Shown in pieces: positions 15,814 to 22,330 of a DNA stretch of 22,330 nucleotides. A model generated the notes under the pieces. The model was not told where the DNA came from, did no database searches, and saw only the letters and a list, made by a program, of their open reading frames with translations. The stretch covers positions 1 to 22,330 of the forward strand of contig CABUZD010000019.1 in the NCBI GenBank assembly GCA_902495945.1, read 5' to 3'. Numbering within the stretch: position 1 is the first letter of the stretch; the number at the start of each line of letters is the position of its first letter. The position numbers and the translations under genes were made by a program. The stretch is from an uncultured Collinsella sp. (GTDB lineage: Bacteria > Actinomycetota > Coriobacteriia > Coriobacteriales > Coriobacteriaceae).

Positions 15814-15842
15814 TTGCGTTCGTGGTGGCGCTCCGTTATTCT
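15814..15842 (+). promoter_or_regulatory. Promoter of tRNA-Leu
   Basis: TTGCGT (15814-15819) and TATTCT (15837-15842) are spaced 17 bases apart, eleven bases before the tRNA. Confidence 0.7.
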
Positions 15843-15853
15843 AATTTCTGCAC

Positions 15854-15940
15854 GCGGGCGTGGCGGAATTGGCAGACGCGTACGGTTCAGGTCCGTATGG
15901 GGGCAACCCCATGAAGGTTCAAGTCCTTTCGCCCGCACCA
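15854..15940 (+). tRNA. tRNA-Leu (CAG)
   Basis: A class II cloverleaf: acceptor GCGGGCG/CGCCCGC, anticodon loop TTCAGGT with CAG at 15888-15890, a long variable arm (TGGGG-GCAA-CCCCA), and discriminator A15937 followed by an encoded CCA (15938-15940). Confidence 0.96.
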
Positions 15941-15950
15941 TTGATTGAAA

Positions 15951-15976
15951 GAGCTCCCAGCAATGGGAGCTTTTTT
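15951..15976 (+). terminator. Terminator after tRNA-Leu
   Basis: A perfect 8-bp stem AGCTCCCA/TGGGAGCT closed by a GCAA tetraloop and followed by six T. Confidence 0.88.
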
Positions 15977-16027
15977 GTTATGGGCCGTTTTGGCAGATTT
16001 GACATATCGATTTCGCGCGGTAGATGT

Positions 16028-16253
16028 CCCTGTGGTCAAAAAGTGGCAAATATGAGTACTGACATGAAAATAGAGACATTTCATGAAGCCATTTTTGCTC
16101 ATTTTGCGCAACAGATGTACGCTAATTTGGCTCAACCTTGAGACAAAATGAAGTAATTTCGATAGACCTCGGGTTCAACGAGGCGATTTTGACCCAAATA
16201 CGCTGTTACTAAACTGGTAACAGTACTCATATTTGGCCTTTTTTGACCACGGG
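16028..16253. repeat. AT-rich MITE-like element with 33-34-base inverted-repeat ends
   Basis: The arms 16028-16061 and 16221-16253 are near-perfect inverted copies (a few mismatches and one base of length difference) and end in CCC...GTGGTC. Between them lie about 160 AT-rich bases with smaller hairpins: CATGAAA/TTTCATG, CCTCG/CGAGG and CTGTTAC/GTAACAG (next to the right arm). No reading frame is present. No clear target-site duplication is visible. The remaining bases up to the SPFH gene (16254-16327) hold only its ribosome-binding site. Confidence 0.65.
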
Positions 16254-16327
16254 TCCTCTTGTTGGTGTCACACAGCTGCTTCGTGCGGGTATCCTAATGC
16301 CAACGTGTGCCTATCAGAGGAGAGACC

Positions 16328-17266
16328 ATGCTGTTGTCCGGTATCATCGCTGCCCTTACCAGCCTTTTGATTCCCATCATCATTCTGTTGCTGCTGCTTC
16401 CCAACGCCTGCTACGTCGTTGAACAGCAGCATGCCGTGATCATCGAGCGTCTGGGCAAGTTTAACCGCATCGTCAACGCGGGCTTCCACATGAAGGTGCC
16501 CGTGATCGACCGCAAGGCCGCCACGGTGAGTCTGCGAACCATGAAAAACGGTTTTGGCATCGACGTTAAGACCCAGGACAACGTGACCATCGGCCTTGAG
16601 GTCTCTGCTCAGTACCACGTGAGCTATGACATGGGCGCCGGCCCGGCAGATTCGGGCATCTACAAGAGCTACTATATGCTGCAGGAGCCCGTCGACCAGA
16701 TGCGTGACTTCATCACCGACGCCCTGCGCTCTTCGATTCCCGTCTACACACTCGATGAGGTCTTTGCCAAGAAGGATGACATCGCCAAGGACGTCAATGC
16801 CACCGTGTCCGAGCAGATGGCTGCCTACGGCTTCACCCTCGTGTCGACGCTCATCACCAAGATTGCACTGCCGACCGAGGTCGAGAACTCCATGAACGAC
16901 ATCAACGCCGCCCAGCGCAAGCGCGCTGCGGCACAGGAGCTCGCTGAGGCCGACCGCATCAAGCGCGTTACCGAGGCGACCGCCGAGGCTGAGGCAATGG
17001 AAAAGGCGGGCGAGGGCATCGCCAACCAGCGCAAGGCCATCGCGCTGGGTATCAAAGATTCGCTCGAGATCATCCAGGAGACGGGTGTCGGCAATGACGA
17101 GGCCAACCAACTGTTCATGTTTACGCAGTGGTCCGAGATGATGACGGAGTTCGCTCGCACGGGTAAAACCTCGACGGTCGTGCTGCCGAACGACTTTTCG
17201 CAGTCGGCCTCGATGTTCGAGCAGATGCTGACCGCCGGCAAAGTTCAAAACGATTCGAAGGAGTAG
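16328..17266 (+). CDS. SPFH/band-7 membrane protein (paraslipin/QmcA-like)
   Basis: This 312-aa protein starts at ATG 16328 with AGGAGA upstream. The frame is open from 16307, but that start has no ribosome-binding site. Residues about 1-30 form a hydrophobic anchor (PIIILLLLLPNACYVV). The SPFH core follows: 'VEQQHAVIIERLGKFNRIVNAGFHMKVP' split by the usual pattern, then a coiled-coil-like region near 190-235 rich in Ala, Glu and Arg. Such proteins oligomerise at the membrane and organise membrane domains or proteases. No NfeD partner is encoded next to it. RlmH follows six bases later and its ribosome-binding site overlaps the end of this gene. Confidence 0.88.
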   Translation: MLLSGIIAALTSLLIPIIILLLLLPNACYVVEQQHAVIIERLGKFNRIVNAGFHMKVPVIDRKAATVSLRTMKNGFGIDVKTQDNVTIGLEVSAQYHVSYDMGAGPADSGIYKSYYMLQEPVDQMRDFITDALRSSIPVYTLDEVFAKKDDIAKDVNATVSEQMAAYGFTLVSTLITKIALPTEVENSMNDINAAQRKRAAAQELAEADRIKRVTEATAEAEAMEKAGEGIANQRKAIALGIKDSLEIIQETGVGNDEANQLFMFTQWSEMMTEFARTGKTSTVVLPNDFSQSASMFEQMLTAGKVQNDSKE

Positions 17267-17272
17267 ACGCGC

Positions 17273-17743
17273 GTGAAATACACCGTCGTTTGCGTCGGTA
17301 AGCTCAAGGAGCGCTTTTGGAAGGACGCGTGCGCTGAGTACACCAAGCGCCTAGGTGCCTATGCCAAGGTCGATATCCGCGAGGTGGCCGATATCGACCC
17401 AGCTAAGGCGGGCGGCGTGGATGCCGCGCGCGACAAGGAGGGGTCGGCGATTCTTGCTGCCTTGCCGTCTCGAGCGCATGTGATCCTGCTGGCCATTGAG
17501 GGCAAAGAGCGCTCGAGTGAGGAGCTCTCGGCGAGGCTCGACGATCTTATGCTGCGAGGCAGCAGCGACATTGCCTTTGTGATTGGCGGTTCGGACGGCG
17601 TGAGTGATGAGGTGCGCGCCCGCGCCGACGAGATGCTCAGCTTTGGACGCATTACCTTGCCGCACAACCTGGCGCGTGTGGTGCTGCTAGAGCAGATTTA
17701 CCGTGCCTGCAAGATCAGTCGTGGCGAGCCGTATCACAAATAG
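17273..17743 (+). CDS. rlmH: RlmH, 23S rRNA pseudouridine-1915 N3-methyltransferase
   Basis: This 156-aa SPOUT-class methyltransferase acts on pseudouridine 1915 in helix 69 of 23S rRNA. The start is GTG 17273 with AAGGAG about nine bases upstream, inside the end of the SPFH gene. The C-terminus 'LARVVLLEQIYRACKISRGEPYHK' is diagnostic, and 'FVIGGSDGVSDEV' is the SAM-binding loop. Length is normal. Confidence 0.96.
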   Translation: MKYTVVCVGKLKERFWKDACAEYTKRLGAYAKVDIREVADIDPAKAGGVDAARDKEGSAILAALPSRAHVILLAIEGKERSSEELSARLDDLMLRGSSDIAFVIGGSDGVSDEVRARADEMLSFGRITLPHNLARVVLLEQIYRACKISRGEPYHK

Positions 17744-17816
17744 GTCGGCAATACGAAACAATGGCGTGGGACAATACCTTTCGTTTTGAGGAATGTGTCT
17801 GAAAGGACTATGCGAT

Positions 17817-18587
17817 ATGAAGATTGGATTTGTCGGTTTTGGCAATATGGCGAGCGCTATGGCCGATGGCTGGATCGCTGCCGGTGTAGCTGCGAGCGAC
17901 ATGTGCGCCTGCGCGGGTCGCTACGACGCACTGGTTGAGCGCTGCGAGGCGCGCGGCATGGTCGCCTGCCACGATGCCGCCGAGGTTGTCGCCGCATCCG
18001 ATATCGTGGTCGCTGCGGTCAAACCGTATATGATCGAGAAGATATTCGCCCCGCTCAAGGATGCTCTTGCCAAAAAAGTCGTTCTGTCGGTTGCTTGGAC
18101 CTGGGACAGTGCCAAGTGGGAGCAGGTCCTGCCGGGCGTCGCGCATATCTCGACGGTGCCCAACACACCGGTTTCGGTGGGCGAGGGCGTCATCGCTTGC
18201 GAGAAGTCCTCTACGCTCAACGGCGAGCAGCGTGCCGTGGTGCTCGACCTGCTCGGTAAGCTTGGCACTGTCGTCGAGCTCGACACGAGCCTGCTGTTTG
18301 TGGGCGGTACCGTGGGCGGTTGCGCGCCGGCATTTGTCGCCATGGCGATCGAGGCCTTGGGCGACGCGGCCGTCAAGCACGGCATTCCGCGCGCCGATGC
18401 GTATCGCATTGTGAGCCAGATGGTGCTAGGTACGGCAAAGCTGCAGCTTGCAACGGGGCAGCACCCTGCGGCGATGAAGGATGCCGTATGCTCGCCCGGT
18501 GGTGCCACCATCAAGGGCGTCGTTGCGCTCGAGGACGCCGGCATGCGCAGCGCCCTGGTCAAGGCAATCGACGCCACCCTTCAGTAA
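17817..18587 (+). CDS. proC: Pyrroline-5-carboxylate reductase
   Basis: This 256-aa enzyme makes the last step of proline synthesis, reducing 1-pyrroline-5-carboxylate with NAD(P)H. ATG 17817 follows AAAGGA and gives the Rossmann start 'MKIGFVGFGNMASAMADGW'. 'VPNTPVSVGEGV', 'GGCAPAFVAMAIEAL' and the late signature 'SPGGATIKGV' follow in order. A start eight codons earlier (17793) is possible but would place the ribosome-binding site inside the gene. The REP-like element begins at the stop codon. Confidence 0.94.
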   Translation: MKIGFVGFGNMASAMADGWIAAGVAASDMCACAGRYDALVERCEARGMVACHDAAEVVAASDIVVAAVKPYMIEKIFAPLKDALAKKVVLSVAWTWDSAKWEQVLPGVAHISTVPNTPVSVGEGVIACEKSSTLNGEQRAVVLDLLGKLGTVVELDTSLLFVGGTVGGCAPAFVAMAIEALGDAAVKHGIPRADAYRIVSQMVLGTAKLQLATGQHPAAMKDAVCSPGGATIKGVVALEDAGMRSALVKAIDATLQ

Positions 18588-18746
18588 AACCTGCCATTTA
18601 GGGACAGGTTTATTTTGGCAGGTTTTTCCTGCGGTTTTGTCCTTTTAGTGAAAAGCGCCCCGCAACTTGCTCAATTCCAGTTGCGGGGCGCTTGCGTTTG
18701 CCCAGATAAAACCGACCAAAATAAACCTGTCCCTTTTTGGCAGGTT
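18588..18746. repeat. REP-like element with 31-base inverted-repeat ends
   Basis: The arms 18588-18618 and 18716-18746 are inverted copies with about 28 of 31 bases the same. Each contains GGGACAGGTTTATTTTGG or its complement, and the left arm can fold on its own (AAACCTG/CAGGTTT). Between the arms is a 15-bp perfect hairpin. The motif resembles the GGGACAGGTT repeats that I recall in association with REP-associated (IS200-like) transposases; this link is from memory. The right arm touches the stop of the minus-strand small gene. Confidence 0.7.
18653..18693. terminator. Strong hairpin between proC and the small membrane protein gene
   Basis: A 15-bp perfect stem (arms 18653-18667 and 18679-18693) with an 11-base loop. 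T-rich bases flank both sides (TTTTC on the minus strand), so it could end transcription from both convergent genes. Confidence 0.65.
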
Positions 18747-18918
18747 AGTCCCAGAAGCTGTCTTCCTCATCCTCGGACTTGGGTCCGCGGTCGACGTACA
18801 TCTTATGGGTACGCTTCTCCATTACAAAGGCAAGAATCGCAAATAACAGGATGCCGCCGGCGAAAAGGATGGCAAAACCGGTGCGGGTGCCAAACAAAAA
18901 GGAAAAAACTGCGTCCAT
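18745..18918 (-). CDS. 57-aa single-pass membrane protein of unknown function
   Basis: The minus strand encodes 57 residues from the ATG at 18918 to TAA at 18745. AAGAAGG lies seven bases upstream of the start. The layout is a short N-terminus, one membrane helix (GFAILFAGGILLFAILAFV, about 14-32), a basic turn (MEKRTHK) and an acidic, aromatic tail (SEDEEDSFWD). By the positive-inside rule the tail is probably cytoplasmic. The gene is convergent with proC and divergent from serS. I do not recognise the family. Confidence 0.75.
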   Translation of the reverse strand: MDAVFSFLFGTRTGFAILFAGGILLFAILAFVMEKRTHKMYVDRGPKSEDEEDSFWD

Positions 18919-18961
18919 TGGGTGCCTTCTTGCGTAGTTGAGTTGGGTCGTAAACGCTCAT

Positions 18962-19000
18962 AAGTATATACTTGCCCATACATGTACAAGGTTGCAACCT
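18962..19000. promoter_or_regulatory. Three consecutive palindromes in the serS divergent promoter region
   Basis: AAGTATATACTT (18962-18973), TACATGTA (18979-18986) and AGGTTGCAACCT (18989-19000) are each perfect palindromes. They fill the middle of the gap between the small membrane protein gene and serS. TATACT on the minus strand could be a -10 box. They may be operators or overlapping promoters. Confidence 0.45.
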
Positions 19001-19029
19001 AAATGGAATGTATATCGCCGGAGGATCTA

Positions 19030-20313
19030 ATGCTTGATATCAAGTTTGTTCGCGAGAATCCCGATGCCATCGATGTCGCCATGGCTAACCGCCAGACGTC
19101 TTGGGATCGCGAGAAGTTCTTTGAGCTCGACGACGAGCGCCGTGCCGTCATCACCGAGGTCGAGGAGCTCCAGGCTACGCGCAATGCCGAGTCCAAGAAG
19201 ATCGGCGCCCTGATGAAGGAGGGCAAGAAGGACGAGGCCGAGGCCGCCAAGGAGGCCGTGCGCGCCGTCAACGAGAAGATTGACGGTCTGGCCGAGCGTC
19301 GTACTGCTCTCGAGCAGGAGCAGTACGACTTCATGGCTCACCTGCCCAACATCCCCTGCGAGGCCACGCCGTACGGCAAGGACGAGGACGAGAATATCGA
19401 GCGTCGCCGCTGGGGCACCCCGCGCGAGTTCGACTTCGACTTTAAGCCGCACTGGGATCTGGGCACCGATCTGGACATCCTCGACTTCGAGCGTGGCAAC
19501 AAGCTCTCCGGCAGCCGCTTCACCGTTCTCGGTGGCGCCGGCGCCCGCCTGGAGCGCGCCCTTATCAACTTCTTCCTGGATACGCACACGAGCCGTGGCT
19601 TCAAGGAGTGGTGGCCGCCTATCGTCGTCAAGCGTCAGACCATGTTTGGCACGGGTCAGCTGCCCAAGTTCGAGGACGACGCCTACCACGTCTCGGGCGA
19701 CAACTTCCTGATCCCCACCGCCGAGGTCGTGCTCACCAACCTGCACGCCGGCGAGGTCCTCGACGCCGACACCCTGCCGCGCCGCTACACCGCCTTCACC
19801 CCCTGCTTCCGCGAGGAGGCCGGTTCCGCCGGTCGCGACACCCGCGGCATCATCCGTCAGCACGAGTTCGACAAGGTCGAGATGGTCAAGTTCGCTAAGC
19901 CGGAGGAGTCCGACGAGGAGCTCGAGAGCATGACCGCCGAGGCCGAGTACCTGCTGCAGCAGCTGGGCCTTCCGTATCGCGTGATTAGCCTGTGCACCGG
20001 CGACTTGGGCTTCTCTGCCCGTCAGACCTACGACGTCGAGGTCTGGCTGCCGAGCTACAACGCCTACAAGGAGATCAGCTCCTGCTCCAACTGCGGTGAC
20101 TTCCAGGCTCGCCGCGCCAACATCAAGTATCGCGACCCCGAGAACTTCAAGGGTTCGCGCTACCTGCACACTCTCAACGGTTCCGGCCTGCCGGCCGGCC
20201 GCACCATGGCCGCCATTCTGGAGAACTACCAGAACGCCGACGGCACCATCACGATCCCCGAGGTTCTGCGTCCCTACATGGGTGGTCTCGAGAAGATCGA
20301 GCCCGAGGCGTAA
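19030..20313 (+). CDS. serS: Seryl-tRNA synthetase
   Basis: This 427-aa class II synthetase charges tRNA-Ser. I chose ATG 19030 because GGAGG sits six bases upstream and it gives the usual N-terminus 'MLDIKFVRENPD'. An earlier ATG at 19003 adds nine residues with no support. Residues about 28-105 form the antiparallel coiled coil that holds the tRNA. The catalytic domain has motif 2 'CFREEAGSAGRDTRG' and motif 3 'NGSGLPAGRTMAAILEN'. Length is normal. I see no T-box-like leader; the 5' region is too short. Confidence 0.97.
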   Translation: MLDIKFVRENPDAIDVAMANRQTSWDREKFFELDDERRAVITEVEELQATRNAESKKIGALMKEGKKDEAEAAKEAVRAVNEKIDGLAERRTALEQEQYDFMAHLPNIPCEATPYGKDEDENIERRRWGTPREFDFDFKPHWDLGTDLDILDFERGNKLSGSRFTVLGGAGARLERALINFFLDTHTSRGFKEWWPPIVVKRQTMFGTGQLPKFEDDAYHVSGDNFLIPTAEVVLTNLHAGEVLDADTLPRRYTAFTPCFREEAGSAGRDTRGIIRQHEFDKVEMVKFAKPEESDEELESMTAEAEYLLQQLGLPYRVISLCTGDLGFSARQTYDVEVWLPSYNAYKEISSCSNCGDFQARRANIKYRDPENFKGSRYLHTLNGSGLPAGRTMAAILENYQNADGTITIPEVLRPYMGGLEKIEPEA

Positions 20314-20341
20314 GGTCTCTTGCAAACATATCGCATGATGA

Positions 20342-20372
20342 GCGGCGGGGCCATGGGGCTCCGCCGCCTTTG
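20342..20372 (+). terminator. Terminator after serS
   Basis: GCGGCGGGGCC pairs with GGCTCCGCCGC (one G-T pair) around a small loop, followed by TTTGTTT. It starts 29 bases after the serS stop. Confidence 0.75.
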
Positions 20373-20411
20373 TTTGCGCACGGCTTGCGACGTTTTGACG
20401 CGGAAGACGGC

Positions 20412-20456
20412 CAAAACAAAAAGAGGCCCGATTCCGGGGGAAGCGGGAATCGGGCC
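20412..20456 (-). terminator. Terminator of the minus-strand lipoprotein genes
   Basis: An 11-bp perfect stem (GGCCCGATTCC/GGAATCGGGCC, 20425-20456) is followed on the minus strand by TCTTTTTGTTTTG. It lies 64 bases after the first lipoprotein stop and faces the serS terminator. Confidence 0.85.
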
Positions 20457-20519
20457 CTGCTCGCGCGCTCGCGCTGCCCTGCGTGCTATTCTGCGCGTGG
20501 CGTCATGCCGGGTTTGGCG

Positions 20520-21170
20520 CTACTTTCTCGTTCCGGAGATGACAAGTCCGTTCTCCTCGCAGAGATCCTTGATGCTAATGTCCTTGGCCTCAAGCTTCTT
20601 TTCCTCAAGATCTTCTTCGCAGAACTCAATGGACTCGAGGAATGCCTTGCAGGCGGGGTCGTCGGTGGTCGCCATAAAGAGAGTGATCTCGACGCTTCTT
20701 CCGGAGTTGGGAATATCGGTCGCGAGGTGCATGCTCGGTGTCTTGTGCCACGTAAAGTTGACGGTCTTCCAGGTATACCGGCCGATGGTCACGTCTTCTC
20801 CACGCTCATAGCCATCGCGGGCCGAGTCGTTGGTGACAACCGTCTCGGCGTCCTTCGTGGAGCTTACGCCAAAGGAGATGACTTTGTTGCTATCCTCGAT
20901 GCCGTTGAAGAGGATTTCAGACACATTGCCATCGCTTCCGCTGCGCGCCCATACGTCGTAGCCCTCGGGTGCGTAAGCCTTGAACCACGTAAAGTCGATG
21001 CGGTCGTCGGCGGGCTTTTTGGACTCCTTCTTTTCGGTCGCCTGCTTGGGGGCGCTGCCGGCGTCGCTGCCAGCAGGCTTTGCAGAGCTACCGCCGTTGC
21101 AGCCCATGAGGGCCATGCTCAGGGCAAGAGCCGCAACGCATACCGCCAATAGCTTCTTAGTGATCTTCAT
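20520..21170 (-). CDS. Putative lipoprotein, tandem paralogue A
   Basis: This 216-aa protein begins with a lipoprotein signal: 'MKITKK', a hydrophobic stretch and the lipobox 'LMGC' with Cys24 as the lipidation site. A Ser/Gly/Ala/Lys-rich linker (about 25-53) and a domain beginning 'RIDFTWFKAYAPEGYDVW' follow. The end is 'DISIKDLCEENGLVISGTRK'. A ribosome-binding site (AAAGGACGAG) lies upstream. Residues 1-27 are identical to the next gene's and the body is similar throughout. I do not recognise the domain. It is probably attached to the outer face of the membrane. Confidence 0.85.
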   Translation of the reverse strand: MKITKKLLAVCVAALALSMALMGCNGGSSAKPAGSDAGSAPKQATEKKESKKPADDRIDFTWFKAYAPEGYDVWARSGSDGNVSEILFNGIEDSNKVISFGVSSTKDAETVVTNDSARDGYERGEDVTIGRYTWKTVNFTWHKTPSMHLATDIPNSGRSVEITLFMATTDDPACKAFLESIEFCEEDLEEKKLEAKDISIKDLCEENGLVISGTRK

Positions 21171-21211
21171 GGGTTCTCGTCCTTTCTTGCTCGACCCTCT
21201 CCGTTTTCCTT

Positions 21212-21239
21212 ACAGACCGTTGTGTGGAGCAACGTCTGT
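21212..21239. repeat. Hairpin between the two lipoprotein genes
   Basis: ACAGAC-C-GTTG pairs with CAAC-GTCTGT, with one bulged base and a 7-base loop. No T tract follows on the minus strand, so it may be a processing or regulatory site rather than a terminator. Confidence 0.4.
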
Positions 21240-21261
21240 CGTACACAAATGAACTGCGGGG

Positions 21262-21894
21262 CTACTTTCCCGGCTTGTACTCAGTGAGGCCGTTTTCCTT
21301 GCAGAGGTCGGCAATGCTGATGTTCTTGGCCTCGTTATGCGCCTCTTCGAGGTTCTCGGGGAACTCGAGGGACTCGAGGAATGCCTTGACGGCGGGGTCG
21401 TCGGGAGTCGTCATGAACAGGTAGATAACGACGCTTTGGCCGGTATCGGGAATCTCGGAGATCAGTTCGACGCTCGGTGTCTTGTTCCAGGTGAAGTTGA
21501 CGGTCTTCCAGGTGTACTTGCCGATGCTGATATCTTCACCTGCTTCGTAGCCGTCGCTCTCGGTTTCATCTGCAACGAGCGTCTCGGCGTCGTCGGACTC
21601 AACATCAAAGGAGATGGACTTATCGCTCTCGTCGACATTCTTGAAGCAAATGCTGCCGACGAAGCCGCCGTCGCCGCTGTCGGACCAGACGTCATAGCCC
21701 TCGGGCACAGAGGCCTTGAACCAGGTGAAGTCGATACGGTTGTCCGCGGGCTTCTTGGACTCCTTTTGCTCGGTAGTGCCCTTGGAAGCGCTCCCGCCAC
21801 TGGAAGAGCTTGTGCCGCCGTTGCAGCCCATGAGGGCCATGCTCAGGGCAAGAGCGGCGACGCATACCGCCAGTAGTTTCTTGGTGATCTTCAT
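21262..21894 (-). CDS. Putative lipoprotein, tandem paralogue B
   Basis: This 210-aa protein is the upstream partner of paralogue A. I chose the ATG at 21894, which gives the same lipoprotein signal (MKITKKLLAV... lipobox LMGC, Cys24). A longer frame from 21969 would bury the signal. The linker is shorter and Ser-rich (GTSSSSGG). The body shares 'KESKKPAD', 'RIDFTWFKA', 'YTWKTVNFTW' and 'KAFLESLEF' with A, and the end is 'ISIADLCKENGLTEYKPGK'. The upstream AAAGGACGAG is also shared, so the duplication includes the leader. Function unknown. Confidence 0.85.
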   Translation of the reverse strand: MKITKKLLAVCVAALALSMALMGCNGGTSSSSGGSASKGTTEQKESKKPADNRIDFTWFKASVPEGYDVWSDSGDGGFVGSICFKNVDESDKSISFDVESDDAETLVADETESDGYEAGEDISIGKYTWKTVNFTWNKTPSVELISEIPDTGQSVVIYLFMTTPDDPAVKAFLESLEFPENLEEAHNEAKNISIADLCKENGLTEYKPGK

Positions 21895-22190
21895 AGGTCC
21901 TCGTCCTTTCGTGTGCGTTCTTTTCATTTCGACCCATGAGTCGCTGCGTGGATCAACGGATGCCGTCATGGGCCCTTCCTACTTACGAGGCTATCGGTCG
22001 GGGGCATTTTAGGAAGTGCCTTGGGTCCCAAAAGCGTCGTGCAAAGCGCTACAAGCGTCCCATTTTTGAATGTGGGGCAACAACATGGGGGAGGGGAAAA
22101 ATATTTGGGCAGGCGCGAGCCATCTACCTGCTTTTCCGTTGCTTGGATGCGTGCGGCTAAAAATTTTTTTGACTTTAAGAGAATTTTTTC
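21895..22190. other. About 300 bases with no convincing gene
   Basis: This stretch lies upstream of the lipoprotein genes and ends in AT-rich sequence before tRNA-Arg. Open frames here are short, lack ribosome-binding sites and have unlikely composition. It should hold the lipoprotein promoter, but I cannot place one with confidence. Confidence 0.6.
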
Positions 22191-22219
22191 TTGACGCGAC
22201 CTAGGGGCGGTGGCATTAT
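22191..22219 (+). promoter_or_regulatory. Promoter of tRNA-Arg
   Basis: TTGACG (22191-22196) and CATTAT (22214-22219) are spaced 17 bases apart, twelve bases before the tRNA. The AT-rich run upstream could act as an UP element. Confidence 0.7.
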
Positions 22220-22231
22220 GAATAACGCGCT

Positions 22232-22308
22232 GCGGCGTTACCTCAGCTGGATAGAGGGTCTGACTACGAATCAGAACGTCATAGGTTCGAATCCTATACG
22301 CCGCACCA
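22232..22308 (+). tRNA. tRNA-Arg (ACG)
   Basis: A complete cloverleaf: acceptor GCGGCGT/ACGCCGC, anticodon arm TCTGA-CTACGAA-TCAGA with ACG at 22266-22268 (read as ICG after deamination), T arm ATAGG-TTCGAAT-CCTAT, discriminator A22305 and encoded CCA. Confidence 0.96.
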
Positions 22309-22330
22309 ATTGAAATTGAAAGCCTCCGGC

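Noticed and set aside
15860..16141. 93-residue frame starting in tRNA-Leu
   Set aside because: Its N-terminal part is translated tRNA and terminator, and the rest runs into the AT-rich repeat.
18919..19029. T-box leader upstream of serS
   Set aside because: The gap is too short, and no T-box motif or terminator/antiterminator pair is seen.
19027..20325. 432-residue open frame on the minus strand across serS
   Set aside because: The same effect: Val/Leu/Gly-rich translation opposite a certain gene, with no ribosome-binding site.
21936..22160. 74-residue plus-strand frame upstream of tRNA-Arg
   Set aside because: No ribosome-binding site, no family resemblance and unusual composition.

Overview
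The window looks like chromosomal DNA of a high-GC Gram-positive bacterium of the class Coriobacteriia, most like Collinsella. This rests on gene content, GC-rich codon use and an actinobacterial-style Tad pilus locus without a secretin. I could not run a database search, so the genus is an inference.

Positions 1-9075 hold a compact, mostly overlapping plus-strand Tad (tight adherence) / Flp type IVc pilus locus. In order it encodes the end of a probable CpaB/RcpC-like protein, a TadZ/CpaE-like ATPase, the TadA/CpaF motor ATPase, the TadB and TadC platform proteins, the Flp major pilin, a membrane-anchored protein of unknown role, a second small Flp-like pilin, a TadE-like pseudopilin, a large TadG-like surface protein, another TadE-like pseudopilin and a DUF192 protein. 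Four of these products share an A-Q-x-T-[TV]-E prepilin-like motif. The TadG-like reading frame is split by one in-frame TAG codon at 7410-7412, although the reading frame is coherent on both sides. TAG ends many intact genes here, so a nonsense mutation or base-call error is more likely than recoding.

Positions 9079-9684 carry a two-gene toxin-antitoxin module (BrnT-like toxin, ribbon-helix-helix antitoxin) behind a perfect inverted repeat that looks like its operator. Next is tRNA-Phe. Its 3' end and terminator are repeated exactly (61 bp) 186 bp downstream, around a short GC-rich segment that can fold into several hairpins, which suggests an integration scar or a small repeat element. The tRNA has a mismatch in its acceptor stem.

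Positions 10315-15810 are mostly housekeeping: a GH5-like protein with no recognisable catalytic acid/base, rsmI (16S rRNA methyltransferase), metG (methionyl-tRNA synthetase), rsmA/ksgA (16S rRNA dimethyltransferase) and tatD (metal-dependent nuclease), followed by tRNA-Leu(CAG). An AT-rich, MITE-like inverted-repeat element (16028-16253) separates this block from an SPFH membrane protein, rlmH and proC.

A second, REP-like inverted-repeat element lies at 18588-18746. It touches the stop codon of a 57-aa minus-strand membrane protein, which is divergent from serS across a region with three perfect palindromes. The right end has two tandem paralogous lipoprotein genes on the minus strand, about 300 bp with no convincing gene, and tRNA-Arg(ACG).
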